The notes: generated by a model from the letters alone, not told the origin. DNA of 13,349 bases from JAQTTT01 sp964565435 (GCA_964565435.1 CAZMEY010000017.1:1-13349); one strand, 5' to 3'. Counted from the first letter of the stretch, positions 5,295 through 12,236 are shown. Made by a program: numbers and translations.

Positions 5295-5510
5295 ATGGGT
5301 AAAAAAAAGAATGTAAAGATTAAAGGCAAGACCAAGCATACAAAGTCCAAGTCAAGCAAAAAATATGGGGCTTATAAGGTTGAAGCTGGAAAGGTTTCAA
5401 GGACTAAGAAGATGTGCGTAAAATGTGGTGTAGGAGTCTACATGGCTGAGCATAAAGATAGGTACCATTGCGGAAATTGCGGATATACTCTTTTCAAGAA
5501 AAAAGAATAA
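5295..5510 (+). CDS. rps27ae: Small-subunit ribosomal protein S27ae
   Basis: The product is 71 residues. A Lys-rich N-terminal extension (1-23) comes first, then YGAYKVEAGKVSRTKKMCVKCG and a zinc finger with C41-x2-C44 and C59-x2-C62 (YHCGNCGY). In eukaryotes this protein is made as a fusion with ubiquitin (RPS27A); here, as in archaea generally, there is no ubiquitin part. The start is one nt after the S24e stop with only a weak purine-rich Shine-Dalgarno, indicating coupling. A run of T residues after the stop ends the operon. Confidence 0.96.
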   Translation: MGKKKNVKIKGKTKHTKSKSSKKYGAYKVEAGKVSRTKKMCVKCGVGVYMAEHKDRYHCGNCGYTLFKKKE

Positions 5511-5522
5511 TTTTATTTTTTT
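5511..5522 (+). terminator. T-rich terminator of the aIF2-gamma to S27ae operon
   Basis: TTTTATTTTTTT follows the S27ae stop immediately and lies just before the TATA box of the next gene. Confidence 0.5.
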
Positions 5523-5526
5523 GAAT

Positions 5527-5538
5527 AATTTTTAAAAT
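5527..5538 (+). promoter_or_regulatory. kae1: TATA box of the Kae1-Bud32 gene
   Basis: AATTTTTAAAAT is centred about 28 nt before the ATG at 5561. An out-of-frame ATG at 5545 lies in between but would be upstream of the expected transcription start. Confidence 0.55.
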
Positions 5539-5560
5539 AGCAAGATGGGTAATTATTGCT

Positions 5561-7174
5561 ATGATTGTTTTAGGCATTGAGTCAACTGCGCACACTTTTG
5601 GCGCAAGCGTCATGGATGAAGACAAAGTCTTATCAATGGAATCCAAAACATTGACAACTGATTCAGGGGGTTTGATTCCGAGGGAGATTATTGAGCATCA
5701 TTTAACTTATGGCCCAAGAATAGTCAACAATGCATTGTTTCATTCTGGCAAAAAAATAAAAGACATTGATTTAATCTCTTTCAGCCAAAGCCCAGGCATT
5801 GGAGGCGCTTTGCAAATAGGCGCAACAATTGCTAGGGCTTTGTCATTAAAGCATAATATCCCCTTGGTTGGGGTTAATCACTGCGTTGCGCATTTAGAGA
5901 TTGCGAGAATGGCCACAAAATTAAATGACCCTGTAATGCTTTATGCCAGCGGAGCAAATACCCAGATAATAGCTTTCTCTGAGGGAAGGTACAGGGTTTT
6001 TGGCGAAACATTGGATATGGGTGTTGGCAATTTCATAGACCACTTTGGGAGATTAATAGGGGTTGGGTTTCCTGCTGGGAAAAAAATTGAAGAGCTTGCG
6101 AAAATTGGAAAAAATTATATTGAATTGCCTTACAAAGTCAAAGGAATGGATGTCAATTTTGGCGGCATTTATTCCAATTTAAAAAAAAAGATTGAAAGCA
6201 AGGAGTATAATATCAATGATTTGTGCCATAGCATGCAGGAGACAGTTTTTGCAATGCTTGTGGAAATCTCCGAGAGGGCGTTAGCGCACTGCCAAAAAAA
6301 TGAGCTTGTATTGGCTGGAGGTGTTGGCGCAAACAATAGGTTAAATGAGATGTGCGAGAAGATGTGCAAGGCAAGAGGGGCTGTTTTTAAAAAAATTCCC
6401 GCAAAATTCAGCGTTGACAACGCAGGCATGATTGCTTGGATAGGTCTTTTGAAATTCAAAAGCCATGGGGCTGACAAGATTGAAAGAACAAAAGTTAGCC
6501 AAAAAACAAGGACTGAAGATGTTGAAATCTTTTGGAGGAAAAAGCTCAAAAGCGGAATTGGCGAGATTAATGAATATGGGGAAAAAATACTTGCAAAAGG
6601 GGCTGAGGCAATAATAAAAAAAGAGGGAGAAAATGAGCTTATAAAAGACAGGGTTGCCAAGGATTACAGGATTAAAAAAATTGATGAAAACCTTAGAAAA
6701 ATAAGGAACAAAGCTGAATTTAATATATTGAAAATGGCCAGTATTAAAGGATTGCCTGTGCCAAAGGTTTGGGATTTAAAGGATTATTCTTTTAAAATGG
6801 AATATATTAAGGGCGAGCTTGTGAGGGATTATTTGCCAAACTGCTCCGACAAAAAAGGGCTGTTTAAAATCATTGGAAAGCAGATTAATTTAATGCATAA
6901 ATTTGGAATAATCCATGGAGATTTGACTACAAGCAATATGATATTCTTGGATGGATTGGTTTATTTTATTGATTTTTCTCTCGGGTCTTTAAGCTCTAAA
7001 TTGGAGGATAAAGCTGTTGATTTGCACCTGATTAAGCAGGCATTAATTGCCAAGCATAATGAGTGCTGGGAAGAATGCTTCAATGAAATACTGAATAGCT
7101 ATGAAGACAAGCTTGTCTTGTCAAAATTTGGCTTGGTTGAAAAAAGGGGCAGGAAAAAGAATAAAAGCTCTTGA
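5561..7174 (+). CDS. kae1: Fused Kae1-Bud32: t6A tRNA threonylcarbamoyltransferase with kinase domain
   Basis: The 537-residue protein has two parts of the KEOPS complex, which makes t6A at position 37 of ANN-decoding tRNAs. Kae1 (about 1-325) has an ASKHA fold: GIESTAHTFG, metal-binding HCVAH at 107-111, YASGANTQ, GETLDMGVGNFIDHFGR, AGGVGANNR at 252-260 and SVDNAGM with D287. Bud32 (about 340-537) is a small atypical kinase/ATPase. It shows the lead KDRVAKDYR, the helix RNKAEFNIL, catalytic HGDLTTSN at 452-459 (D454) and metal-binding DFSLG at 471-475. The fusion is known in many archaea, and both halves appear intact. The C-terminal tail is basic (RGRKKNKSS). The start is set by a TATA box about 28 nt upstream. 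The end is two nt from the converging hydrolase gene. Confidence 0.97.
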   Translation: MIVLGIESTAHTFGASVMDEDKVLSMESKTLTTDSGGLIPREIIEHHLTYGPRIVNNALFHSGKKIKDIDLISFSQSPGIGGALQIGATIARALSLKHNIPLVGVNHCVAHLEIARMATKLNDPVMLYASGANTQIIAFSEGRYRVFGETLDMGVGNFIDHFGRLIGVGFPAGKKIEELAKIGKNYIELPYKVKGMDVNFGGIYSNLKKKIESKEYNINDLCHSMQETVFAMLVEISERALAHCQKNELVLAGGVGANNRLNEMCEKMCKARGAVFKKIPAKFSVDNAGMIAWIGLLKFKSHGADKIERTKVSQKTRTEDVEIFWRKKLKSGIGEINEYGEKILAKGAEAIIKKEGENELIKDRVAKDYRIKKIDENLRKIRNKAEFNILKMASIKGLPVPKVWDLKDYSFKMEYIKGELVRDYLPNCSDKKGLFKIIGKQINLMHKFGIIHGDLTTSNMIFLDGLVYFIDFSLGSLSSKLEDKAVDLHLIKQALIAKHNECWEECFNEILNSYEDKLVLSKFGLVEKRGRKKNKSS

Positions 7175-7176
7175 AA

Positions 7177-7719
7177 TTAATAATCATGCCCTGGAAATAA
7201 TATTTTATAATCCAGTTTTTCCAGCTTTTTAAGGGTTTTATCCATTAAATTTTTATCGCTATGAACAAGGTCAGTTCTGCCAATAATGCCTTTTCCAAAT
7301 ATTGTGTCTCCGCTAAAAAGAATCTTATGTTTTTTTTCATATAAGCTTATGCCTCCCAAAGTGTGGCCAGGAGTTTGTATTGCCTCCAATTTATACTCCC
7401 CTGAATCAATTATTTCTCCTCCTTCCAATAATTTGTCAATAGTGAATTTTTCAATAGAGTTTCCCTTCCAGCTTGGGCAATAAAAAAGGAATTCATCAAT
7501 GTTATCATCCCCTTTACCTATGAATATCTTGCATCCAGTCCTGCCCTTTATTTTATTAGCATAAAACACATGGTCAGGGTGCATGTGAGTTATTATTAAG
7601 ATGTCAACTTTTCCCTTAAAATCAGCGCCTGCATCAATCAATATTTTGATTTTATCATCAATATAATAAGTATTGCAGAACCCTTTAATCAAAAATATTT
7701 TTTTATAAACCTCTTGCAT
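7177..7719 (-). CDS. Metallo-beta-lactamase-fold hydrolase, glyoxalase II-like
   Basis: From ATG at 7719 this gives 180 residues. Zinc-binding motifs occur in order: THMHPDH (HxHxDH), QTPGHTLGG, FSGDTIFGKG and the final PGHD. This is the pattern of the glyoxalase II/thiolesterase-like branch, cytoplasmic and without a signal peptide. Substrate is unknown; candidates are thioesters such as S-lactoylglutathione-like compounds, or other small esters. The protein stops one residue after PGHD, whereas relatives usually carry another 15-40 residues of helix. The C-terminus is thus unusually short, though all metal ligands are present. A TTG at 7728 would add three residues. ATG is preferred because a minus-strand TATA box (AGCTTTTTATGC, 7741-7752) is about 28 nt upstream. 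Divergent from the C39-like peptidase. Confidence 0.88.
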   Translation of the reverse strand: MQEVYKKIFLIKGFCNTYYIDDKIKILIDAGADFKGKVDILIITHMHPDHVFYANKIKGRTGCKIFIGKGDDNIDEFLFYCPSWKGNSIEKFTIDKLLEGGEIIDSGEYKLEAIQTPGHTLGGISLYEKKHKILFSGDTIFGKGIIGRTDLVHSDKNLMDKTLKKLEKLDYKILFPGHDY

Positions 7720-7740
7720 TATTGACAATAATCAGTTTAG

Positions 7741-7762
7741 GCATAAAAAGCTTATTAAAAAA
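7741..7762. promoter_or_regulatory. Abutting TATA boxes of the divergent hydrolase and peptidase genes
   Basis: The minus-strand box AGCTTTTTATGC (7741-7752) serves the start at 7719, and the plus-strand box TTATTAAAAA (7752-7761) serves the start at 7783. They touch end to end, so two initiation complexes probably could not sit there at once (inference). Confidence 0.45.
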
Positions 7763-7782
7763 ATCCTGCATCAATTATATTC

Positions 7783-8310
7783 ATGAAAATCATTGATTTT
7801 CCCGAACTTAAGCAGTCAAGCAGCTATGATTGCGGCGCGCTGGCAATACAATCAGTGCTTAATTATTACGGGATTGATGTCAGGGAGGATTTGATTATAA
7901 AAGAGGCAAAAACCACCAAGGAAGATGGCACTCCAATAAAAGGAATTATCAATGTTCTTAAAAAATATAAATTAAAATGCGTTGCCAAAAAAATGGGCAT
8001 TGATGAGCTTATTGATTATATTGAAAAAGATGTTCCGGTTATTTTGCTTTTGCAAGCATGGTGGAACAAAAAAAATATTGATTGGGAAAAAACATATGAT
8101 TCCGGGCATTATGTTGTTGCAATAGGCTATGATTCGGATAGGGTTTATTTTGAAGACCCTTACAAGCTTCAAAGGACATATCTGGAATTTTTGGAGCTTA
8201 AAAAAAGATGGCATAGCCATGATGATGATTTAAAAAAAATAAAAAACTTTGCAATAGCTGTCATTGGGCAAAAAAAAGAGGATTATAAAAAAATTATTCC
8301 AATGAAATAA
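7783..8310 (+). CDS. Stand-alone C39-like cysteine peptidase
   Basis: The protein has 175 residues and one papain-like domain of the C39 type. Q11 and C17 form the N-terminal motif KQSSSYDCGALAIQSVLNYYG. H109 lies in GHYVVAIGYD and D125 in FEDPY, so the full catalytic set Gln-Cys-His-Asp is present. In bacteria C39 domains usually sit at the front of ABC exporters and cut Gly-Gly leader peptides. Here there is no membrane segment, ATPase domain, signal peptide or nearby exporter, so it should act in the cytoplasm on an unknown substrate. A mature YvpB-like or deconjugating role is possible. The start is ATG at 7783, about 26 nt after its TATA box. It is divergent from the metallo-hydrolase. 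The motif match is strong, the function is not known. Confidence 0.85.
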   Translation: MKIIDFPELKQSSSYDCGALAIQSVLNYYGIDVREDLIIKEAKTTKEDGTPIKGIINVLKKYKLKCVAKKMGIDELIDYIEKDVPVILLLQAWWNKKNIDWEKTYDSGHYVVAIGYDSDRVYFEDPYKLQRTYLEFLELKKRWHSHDDDLKKIKNFAIAVIGQKKEDYKKIIPMK

Positions 8311-8312
8311 TC

Positions 8313-8354
8313 ATTGTTACAAAGCCCAATTTTAAACAATAAGGTTTTTAAATG
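8313..8354 (+). promoter_or_regulatory. rps15: S15 promoter with upstream inverted repeat
   Basis: GGTTTTTAAATGG (8343-8355) is a TATA box centred about 27 nt before the ATG at 8377. Just upstream a perfect inverted repeat, ATTGTT (8313-8318) and AACAAT (8335-8340), spans 16 nt. It could be an operator or chance in AT-rich DNA. Confidence 0.45.
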
Positions 8355-8376
8355 GATAATTGTTCGTATTTTTACT

Positions 8377-8829
8377 ATGGCAAGAATGCATTCAAGGGCG
8401 AGGGGAAAAAGCGCAAGCGTTAAACCACTATTGTCTAATGCAAAGCAATGGGTTTCATATAAACCTGATGAAGTTGAAAAATTGGTTGAAAAGGTTGGAA
8501 AAACAGGGGCCAGGGCTTCAAAAGCTGGAATGATTTTAAGGGATTCATATGGAGTTCCAAGTGTTAGGGATTTGACGAAAAAAAAGCTTAACAAAATATT
8601 AAAAACAACCCAAAAGCAGGAATTGCCAGAGGATTTATTCAATCTAATAAAAAAAGCAGTTAATTTAAGCAATCATTTGGAAAAAAACAAAAAAGACAAG
8701 AGTTCAGACCATGGTTTTAGGCTTATTGAAAGCAAGATCAGGAGATTAACTAAATATTATAAGGATAAAAAGGTTCTTGACAACAGCTGGAATTACAGCA
8801 TAAAGAATGCCAAGCTTCTTATTGAATGA
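8377..8829 (+). CDS. rps15: Small-subunit ribosomal protein S15 (archaeal uS15)
   Basis: This is 150 residues, the archaeal/eukaryotic (S13e) length. The start is MARMHSRARGKSASVKP, then KPDEVEKLVEKVGKTGARASKAGMILRDSYGVPSVRDLT, and the rRNA-binding helix pair with DHGFRLIESKIRRLTKYYKD. uS15 binds the three-way junction of helices 20-22 in 16S rRNA. The ATG at 8377 is chosen because MARMHSRARGKS is the conserved N-terminus and a TATA box is 27 nt upstream; the open frame runs further up to 8314 but that part is promoter. The stop codon lies in the loop of an inverted repeat that may help termination. Confidence 0.96.
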   Translation: MARMHSRARGKSASVKPLLSNAKQWVSYKPDEVEKLVEKVGKTGARASKAGMILRDSYGVPSVRDLTKKKLNKILKTTQKQELPEDLFNLIKKAVNLSNHLEKNKKDKSSDHGFRLIESKIRRLTKYYKDKKVLDNSWNYSIKNAKLLIE

Positions 8830-8852
8830 TTCAATAAAAATATTTTATTTTT
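8821..8852 (+). terminator. Candidate S15 terminator: inverted repeat then T-rich stretch
   Basis: ATTGAA (8821-8826) and TTCAAT (8830-8835) form a perfect inverted repeat with the TGA stop as loop. ATATTTTATTTTTT follows. The stem is weak (A-T rich), so the T-rich part is the likelier signal. Confidence 0.35.
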
Positions 8853-8910
8853 TATGCGCATTTATTATTCAATTATTGCCTTTATTGGCAAAAAATGCCC
8901 TAAAAATAGA

Positions 8911-8925
8911 AATCTTTAAAAAAAC
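8911..8925 (+). promoter_or_regulatory. rps3ae: TATA box of the S3ae-CysM operon
   Basis: AATCTTTAAAAAAAC is centred about 29 nt before the ATG at 8947 and 23 nt before the one at 8941. The first distance fits the other genes better. Confidence 0.5.
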
Positions 8926-8946
8926 TTAATTGATTTTTGAATGATT

Positions 8947-9510
8947 ATGGCAGCTAAAAAGAATGCAAAGCTTGGAAAGAAAAAAAGATGGTTTGACATC
9001 GCTTTGCCTGAAAGCATTAAAGGAGAGGTTTTCGCGCAAGGTTTTGCAGAAACCCCTGAGGAATTGATTGGAAAAACAATGAGCATTTCTTTAGGTGACG
9101 CTATTTCATCGCCTGCCAAGAAGCACATTAATCTTAAATTGGCAATAACTTCTGTTAAAACAAGCATTGCGCATACAGAGATTAAATCCATTGAGGTTAA
9201 CCCCTCGTTTATTTTAAGGAAATCAAAGAAAAACAGCAAGGTTTCAGCCAAGGTTGACGGTCAGACAAGCGACGGCAAAAAAATGGGAGTCCAGATTTGC
9301 GCAATAACCAACGGGCATTGCATTTCAACATCAAAAAAAGAGATTAGAAAGGTTTTAAATGATTATTTGGCAAAAATCATCAAGGAGTCAAGAAAGGATG
9401 CTTTGCTTTCAGGGCTTATAAGCAACTCAATTCAGGCTGGAGTCAAAAAAGATGCTCACAAGATTTTCCCTATAAGAAGTATTGAGCTTGAAAAAGCCAA
9501 ATCATTATGA
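8947..9510 (+). CDS. rps3ae: Small-subunit ribosomal protein S3ae (eS1)
   Basis: This is 187 residues from ATG 8947 (two more if 8941 is used). Family features include the basic start AAKKNAKLGKKKRWFDI, VFAQGFAETPEELIGKTMSISLGD, the hallmark central RVxxD-like region here as IKSIEVNPSFILRKSKKNSKV, and the final KIFPIRSIEL. eS1 sits at the mRNA exit side of the small subunit in archaea and eukaryotes. TATA geometry favours ATG 8947. Its stop overlaps the start of the cysteine synthase gene by ATGA, which implies coupled translation of a ribosomal protein and an amino-acid biosynthesis enzyme. Confidence 0.93.
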   Translation: MAAKKNAKLGKKKRWFDIALPESIKGEVFAQGFAETPEELIGKTMSISLGDAISSPAKKHINLKLAITSVKTSIAHTEIKSIEVNPSFILRKSKKNSKVSAKVDGQTSDGKKMGVQICAITNGHCISTSKKEIRKVLNDYLAKIIKESRKDALLSGLISNSIQAGVKKDAHKIFPIRSIELEKAKSL

Positions 9511-10406
9511 AGGTTTTTAATAATATTCTTGAAACAATAGGAAACACTCCCCTTGTCAAAATAAACAATATTGTCAAAAAGAAAGGAGTGAATATTTACG
9601 CAAAATTTGAGGGCACTAACCCAACCGGAAGCATTAAAGACAGGATTGCCTTAAAAATGATTGAGCAGGCAGAAGCTGAAGGAAAGCTTAATGGTTCTAA
9701 AACAATAATTGAAGCTACTAGCGGAAATACTGGCATTGCTTTGGCCATGATTGGAGCAGTCAAGAGCTACCCTGTTGAAATAGTCATGAGCGAAGCAGTA
9801 AGCATTGAAAGGCAAAAGATGATTAAGGCATTTGGGGCTAAAATCATCCTTACCCCTAAAAATCTTGGCACTGATGGGGCAATAAAAAAAGTGAAAGAAT
9901 TAATGATTAATAATCCTTTAAAATATTACACAACTGACCAGTTTTCCAATGAAAGCAACACATTGGCTCATTATATGGGCACTGCCAAAGAGATTTGGGA
10001 GCAGACTGGAGGCAATATTGATTATATTGTTTGCGCATTAGGCACTAGCGGCACAATAATGGGTTCTGCAAAATATTTGAAGGAAAAAAATCCGAAAATA
10101 AAGGTTGTTAGCGCCCACCCAGTCAAAGGACATTATATCCAGGGATTAAAAAACATGAAAGAGGCGATTGTTCCCGCATTATATGATGAATCAATGATTG
10201 ATGAAACAATCATGATTGAAAGCGAAGAGGCTTTTGAGACAGCAAGAAATATTGCAAAAAAAGAAGGCATTTTTGCAGGAATGAGCAGCGGAGCAGCAAT
10301 GCTTGCAGCAATTAAAGTGGCTGAAAAAATAAATAAAGGCAACATTATAGTAATATTTCCCGATCGCGGGGAGAAATATTTAAGCACTGACTTGTTTAAA
10401 GTGTAA
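9507..10406 (+). CDS. cysM: Cysteine synthase, CysM-like PLP enzyme
   Basis: This 299-residue fold-type II PLP enzyme has the PLP lysine K44 in GSIKDR. TSGNTG at 71-76 binds substrate carboxylate, GTSGT at 179-183 binds the PLP phosphate, and PDRGEKYLST lies at 285-294. It makes L-cysteine from an activated serine and a sulfur donor. The segment HPVKGHYIQGLKNM and the Arg in PDRGEKYLSTDLF look more like CysM than CysK. CysM members use O-acetylserine or O-phosphoserine with sulfide, thiosulfate or a protein thiocarboxylate; the donor here cannot be read from sequence. No C-terminal CBS domains are present. The ATG overlaps the S3ae stop with no Shine-Dalgarno, so it probably depends on upstream translation. 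No serine acetyltransferase is in the window. Confidence 0.88.
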   Translation: MKVFNNILETIGNTPLVKINNIVKKKGVNIYAKFEGTNPTGSIKDRIALKMIEQAEAEGKLNGSKTIIEATSGNTGIALAMIGAVKSYPVEIVMSEAVSIERQKMIKAFGAKIILTPKNLGTDGAIKKVKELMINNPLKYYTTDQFSNESNTLAHYMGTAKEIWEQTGGNIDYIVCALGTSGTIMGSAKYLKEKNPKIKVVSAHPVKGHYIQGLKNMKEAIVPALYDESMIDETIMIESEEAFETARNIAKKEGIFAGMSSGAAMLAAIKVAEKINKGNIIVIFPDRGEKYLSTDLFKV

Positions 10407-10416
10407 TCCATAAAGA

Positions 10417-10428
10417 ATAAAAAGCCAT
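10417..10428 (+). promoter_or_regulatory. TATA-like box of tRNA-Val
   Basis: AATAAAAAGCC around 10417-10427 lies about 30 nt before the first tRNA base, a usual position for archaeal tRNA promoters. The assignment is tentative. Confidence 0.3.
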
Positions 10429-10454
10429 AATTGTCTAATGTATTCAATGATTTT

Positions 10455-10526
10455 GGGCTCATGGTCTAGCGGTATGACGCTGCCTTGACGTGGCAGATGT
10501 CGCCGGTTCAAATCCGGCTGGGCCCA
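10455..10526 (+). tRNA. tRNA-Val (anticodon GAC)
   Basis: A complete cloverleaf can be folded. The acceptor stem GGGCTCA pairs with TGGGCCC (one T-G pair), with discriminator A at 10526. The D stem GTCT/TGAC has three pairs and a T-T mismatch, and the D loop contains the GG pair. Anticodon stem CTGCC/GGCAG holds loop TTGACGT with anticodon GAC at 10487-10489. The variable loop is five nt, and the T stem GCCGG/CCGGC has loop TTCAAAT. Anticodon GAC reads GUC and GUU valine codons. No intron and no encoded CCA. Length is 72 nt. T-rich DNA follows and also borders the converging Taw1 gene. Confidence 0.95.
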
Positions 10527-10544
10527 AATATTATTTTTATAATT
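10527..10544. terminator. T-rich region after tRNA-Val, shared with Taw1 end
   Basis: ATATTATTTTTATAATTT follows the tRNA 3' end and includes the Taw1 stop (10537-10539, minus strand). A T5 run suits termination of the tRNA transcript. Confidence 0.35.
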
Positions 10545-11466
10545 TCCTCCAAGAATAATCCTCTTTAGCTATTAGGCAAACCCTGCTAGGCTCATGCTCG
10601 TCAATCACTTTCCACCCCAATTCATTAGCTAATTCATTTCCGAACTTTTTTATTTCATAAAAGGTAAGCATGTTTTCTTTGCTTAATCTTTCAACGCTTG
10701 AGCCTACATGCATGTATGATTTGGCTTCAACAAAATCAAAATTCCCTAATCCTATTATCTTTGCATATTCTTTGGGACTTCCGTCATTCAATCCCTTGAC
10801 CAAAGTGAGCCTTGCAACCTTTCTTGTATTGATTTTTTTAGTTGCCTTAATTGACTCAATGAGCCTGTCAAAGCCTTTAAACCCATAGCAGCTTTTAGTA
10901 GTATTTATATAATCTTTCGCGTTTGATGCGACAACTGTCAGGTATAATTGAGTTGGCAAAGGGCTTAGTTTTTTCAGCACATCTGGATTCATTCCATTAG
11001 TCACTAAAAAAGTGGTAAAACCCCTATCATGAAACTCCTGTATTAATTCGCCAATCTTTGGGTAAAGCGTCGGCTCACCTGCCAAGCTGATTGCTGCCTG
11101 GTTGGGATTAAGCGCTTCCTGCAATCTTTTTTTATCAATCTTATCATTTCCTTTAAAGCCCACCAACAGCTTTCTTTGGGCATTAATTGATTCATCAACT
11201 ATTTTTTTCGGCTCGTCAATAATTACTTTTTCCATATCCTTGCCAAGAGTGAATTCGGTTGGTCTCCAGCAAAAAAGGCATGAATGCTCGCACCAAGCAA
11301 CTGCAGGAGTCATCTGCAGGCACCTATGGGATTTAATATTATAGAATTTTTCCTTGTAGCAAACTCCTTGCTCTCTTAAAGAGCTCCTAGTCCAATTGCA
11401 TAATTTGACAGCGCTGTGCTCTCCAGCCATTTTATACCTTTTTTTCTCATAAACGGATTTATCCAT
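10537..11466 (-). CDS. taw1: Taw1 (TYW1): tRNA-Phe 4-demethylwyosine synthase, radical SAM
   Basis: The 309-residue enzyme condenses pyruvate with N1-methylguanosine 37 of tRNA-Phe to form the tricyclic imG-14 base, the first wyosine-specific step after Trm5. The radical SAM cluster motif is C59-x3-C63-x2-C66 (CEHSCLFCWRP). C23, C36 and C49 lie upstream at 13-residue spacing, the arrangement of the second 4Fe-4S cluster in the Pyrococcus enzyme. SLAGEPTLYP and LVTNGMNP are the usual SAM-barrel motifs, and VEAKSYMHVGSSVERL and HEPSRVCLI match the family C-terminal half. Length is typical of archaeal Taw1 without a flavodoxin domain. A minus-strand TATA element near 11484-11498 supports the ATG at 11466. 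Trm5 is not in this window. Confidence 0.95.
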   Translation of the reverse strand: MDKSVYEKKRYKMAGEHSAVKLCNWTRSSLREQGVCYKEKFYNIKSHRCLQMTPAVAWCEHSCLFCWRPTEFTLGKDMEKVIIDEPKKIVDESINAQRKLLVGFKGNDKIDKKRLQEALNPNQAAISLAGEPTLYPKIGELIQEFHDRGFTTFLVTNGMNPDVLKKLSPLPTQLYLTVVASNAKDYINTTKSCYGFKGFDRLIESIKATKKINTRKVARLTLVKGLNDGSPKEYAKIIGLGNFDFVEAKSYMHVGSSVERLSKENMLTFYEIKKFGNELANELGWKVIDEHEPSRVCLIAKEDYSWRKL

Positions 11467-11483
11467 AAGTATTAATTGCTAGC

Positions 11484-11498
11484 TTTTATATTTAAAAT
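11484..11498 (-). promoter_or_regulatory. taw1: TATA box of taw1
   Basis: On the minus strand the bases read ATTTTAAATATAAAA. The centre is about 24-25 nt before the ATG at 11466, consistent with a leaderless start. Confidence 0.45.
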
Positions 11499-11505
11499 AT
11501 TAGGT

Positions 11506-12216
11506 TTATTTCTTTTTAATAAGAATATCTTCCCCTAATTGATTAACCAAAGTCTGCTGTATTTTCTTTTTCGCTTCCTCTTCATATCTTTTGATATGCC
11601 TCATATAAACAGGATTCCCATTATTTTTAATCTTGTAATCAATATCATGGTATTCCCTTAGCATCTTTGAGCCCAAAAGCATAAGCGCCCTTATGTGAGA
11701 TTTAGTTATATTATACATATTAGTTATCTCTTCCTTTTTGTTTATGGGTTTTTTTTCCATTTTTATATCAAGCATACTTGCTAAGGAATCATGCTCTTCT
11801 GAAAAGCGTGGCTCCTCTTCATCCAATTTATTCAGGCAGAATAATTTTTCAAGCTCGCCCATATAATCCGTTTCTTTAGCTGTTGAGCCTATGCTTAAAT
11901 AAGAGTATATTAATTCAATAGACCTATTAACAATGGGATTTAAAGCATATTCATTAAATAATTCATTTCCCAATTTTTTCATATTATGCATTGATGAATA
12001 AATCTCTTCAATTAATTCCTTTGAAGCCCCGTAAAGCCTTGCCATATAATTTGATGCCTCTTTGCTTTTTTTCATAAAATCGCTGCGCACAGCATAATAA
12101 TCTAATTTTTCATCAATTATTTTTTGGAACTTTTTTTCCTTTGCAGAATAATCTTTTATTATATTTGAAAATGAATGTTTCATTTTCATTCCGTTTAAAG
12201 CATCTTTGATTGCCAT
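11506..12216 (-). CDS. Helical protein of unknown function, 236 residues
   Basis: I do not recognise this protein. It is rich in Lys, Glu, Met, Ile and Tyr and appears almost entirely alpha-helical. One helical block covers about 12-120 (KEKKFQKIIDEKLDYY, YMARLYGASKELIEEIYSSM, LIYSYLSIGS). An acidic, less ordered linker lies at about 128-160 (NKLDEEEPRFSEEHDSL). A second helical block follows (ITNMYNITKSHIRALMLLGSKMLREY), ending in KRYEEEAKKKIQQTLVNQLG. There is no signal peptide, transmembrane segment or metal motif. The two-block plan could suit a scaffold or a helical nucleic-acid-binding protein, but that is speculation. A minus-strand TATA box is about 26 nt before the ATG at 12216. It is divergent from the small barrel-like protein and lies upstream of taw1, which has its own promoter. 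Confidence 0.8.
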   Translation of the reverse strand: MAIKDALNGMKMKHSFSNIIKDYSAKEKKFQKIIDEKLDYYAVRSDFMKKSKEASNYMARLYGASKELIEEIYSSMHNMKKLGNELFNEYALNPIVNRSIELIYSYLSIGSTAKETDYMGELEKLFCLNKLDEEEPRFSEEHDSLASMLDIKMEKKPINKKEEITNMYNITKSHIRALMLLGSKMLREYHDIDYKIKNNGNPVYMRHIKRYEEEAKKKIQQTLVNQLGEDILIKKK

Positions 12217-12236
12217 AAAAGTTTTTTAGCCATTTT

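Noticed and set aside
6169..6660. Long minus-strand open frame inside Kae1-Bud32
   Set aside because: It is antisense to the conserved Kae1/Bud32 coding sequence and has a Ser/Phe/Leu-rich composition typical of shadow frames in A-rich genes.
7720..7728. TTG 7728 as start of the metallo-hydrolase
   Set aside because: ATG at 7719 is three codons later and is 28 nt from the TATA box; TTG would be only about 19 nt away.
8314..8376. S15 starting at 8314 with 21 extra residues
   Set aside because: This stretch contains the TATA box, and MARMHSRARGKS at 8377 is the conserved N-terminus.
10455..10526. tRNA-Asp, because of the general look of the sequence
   Set aside because: The anticodon loop TTGACGT gives GAC, which reads valine codons; Asp would need GTC. 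Discriminator A also fits valine.
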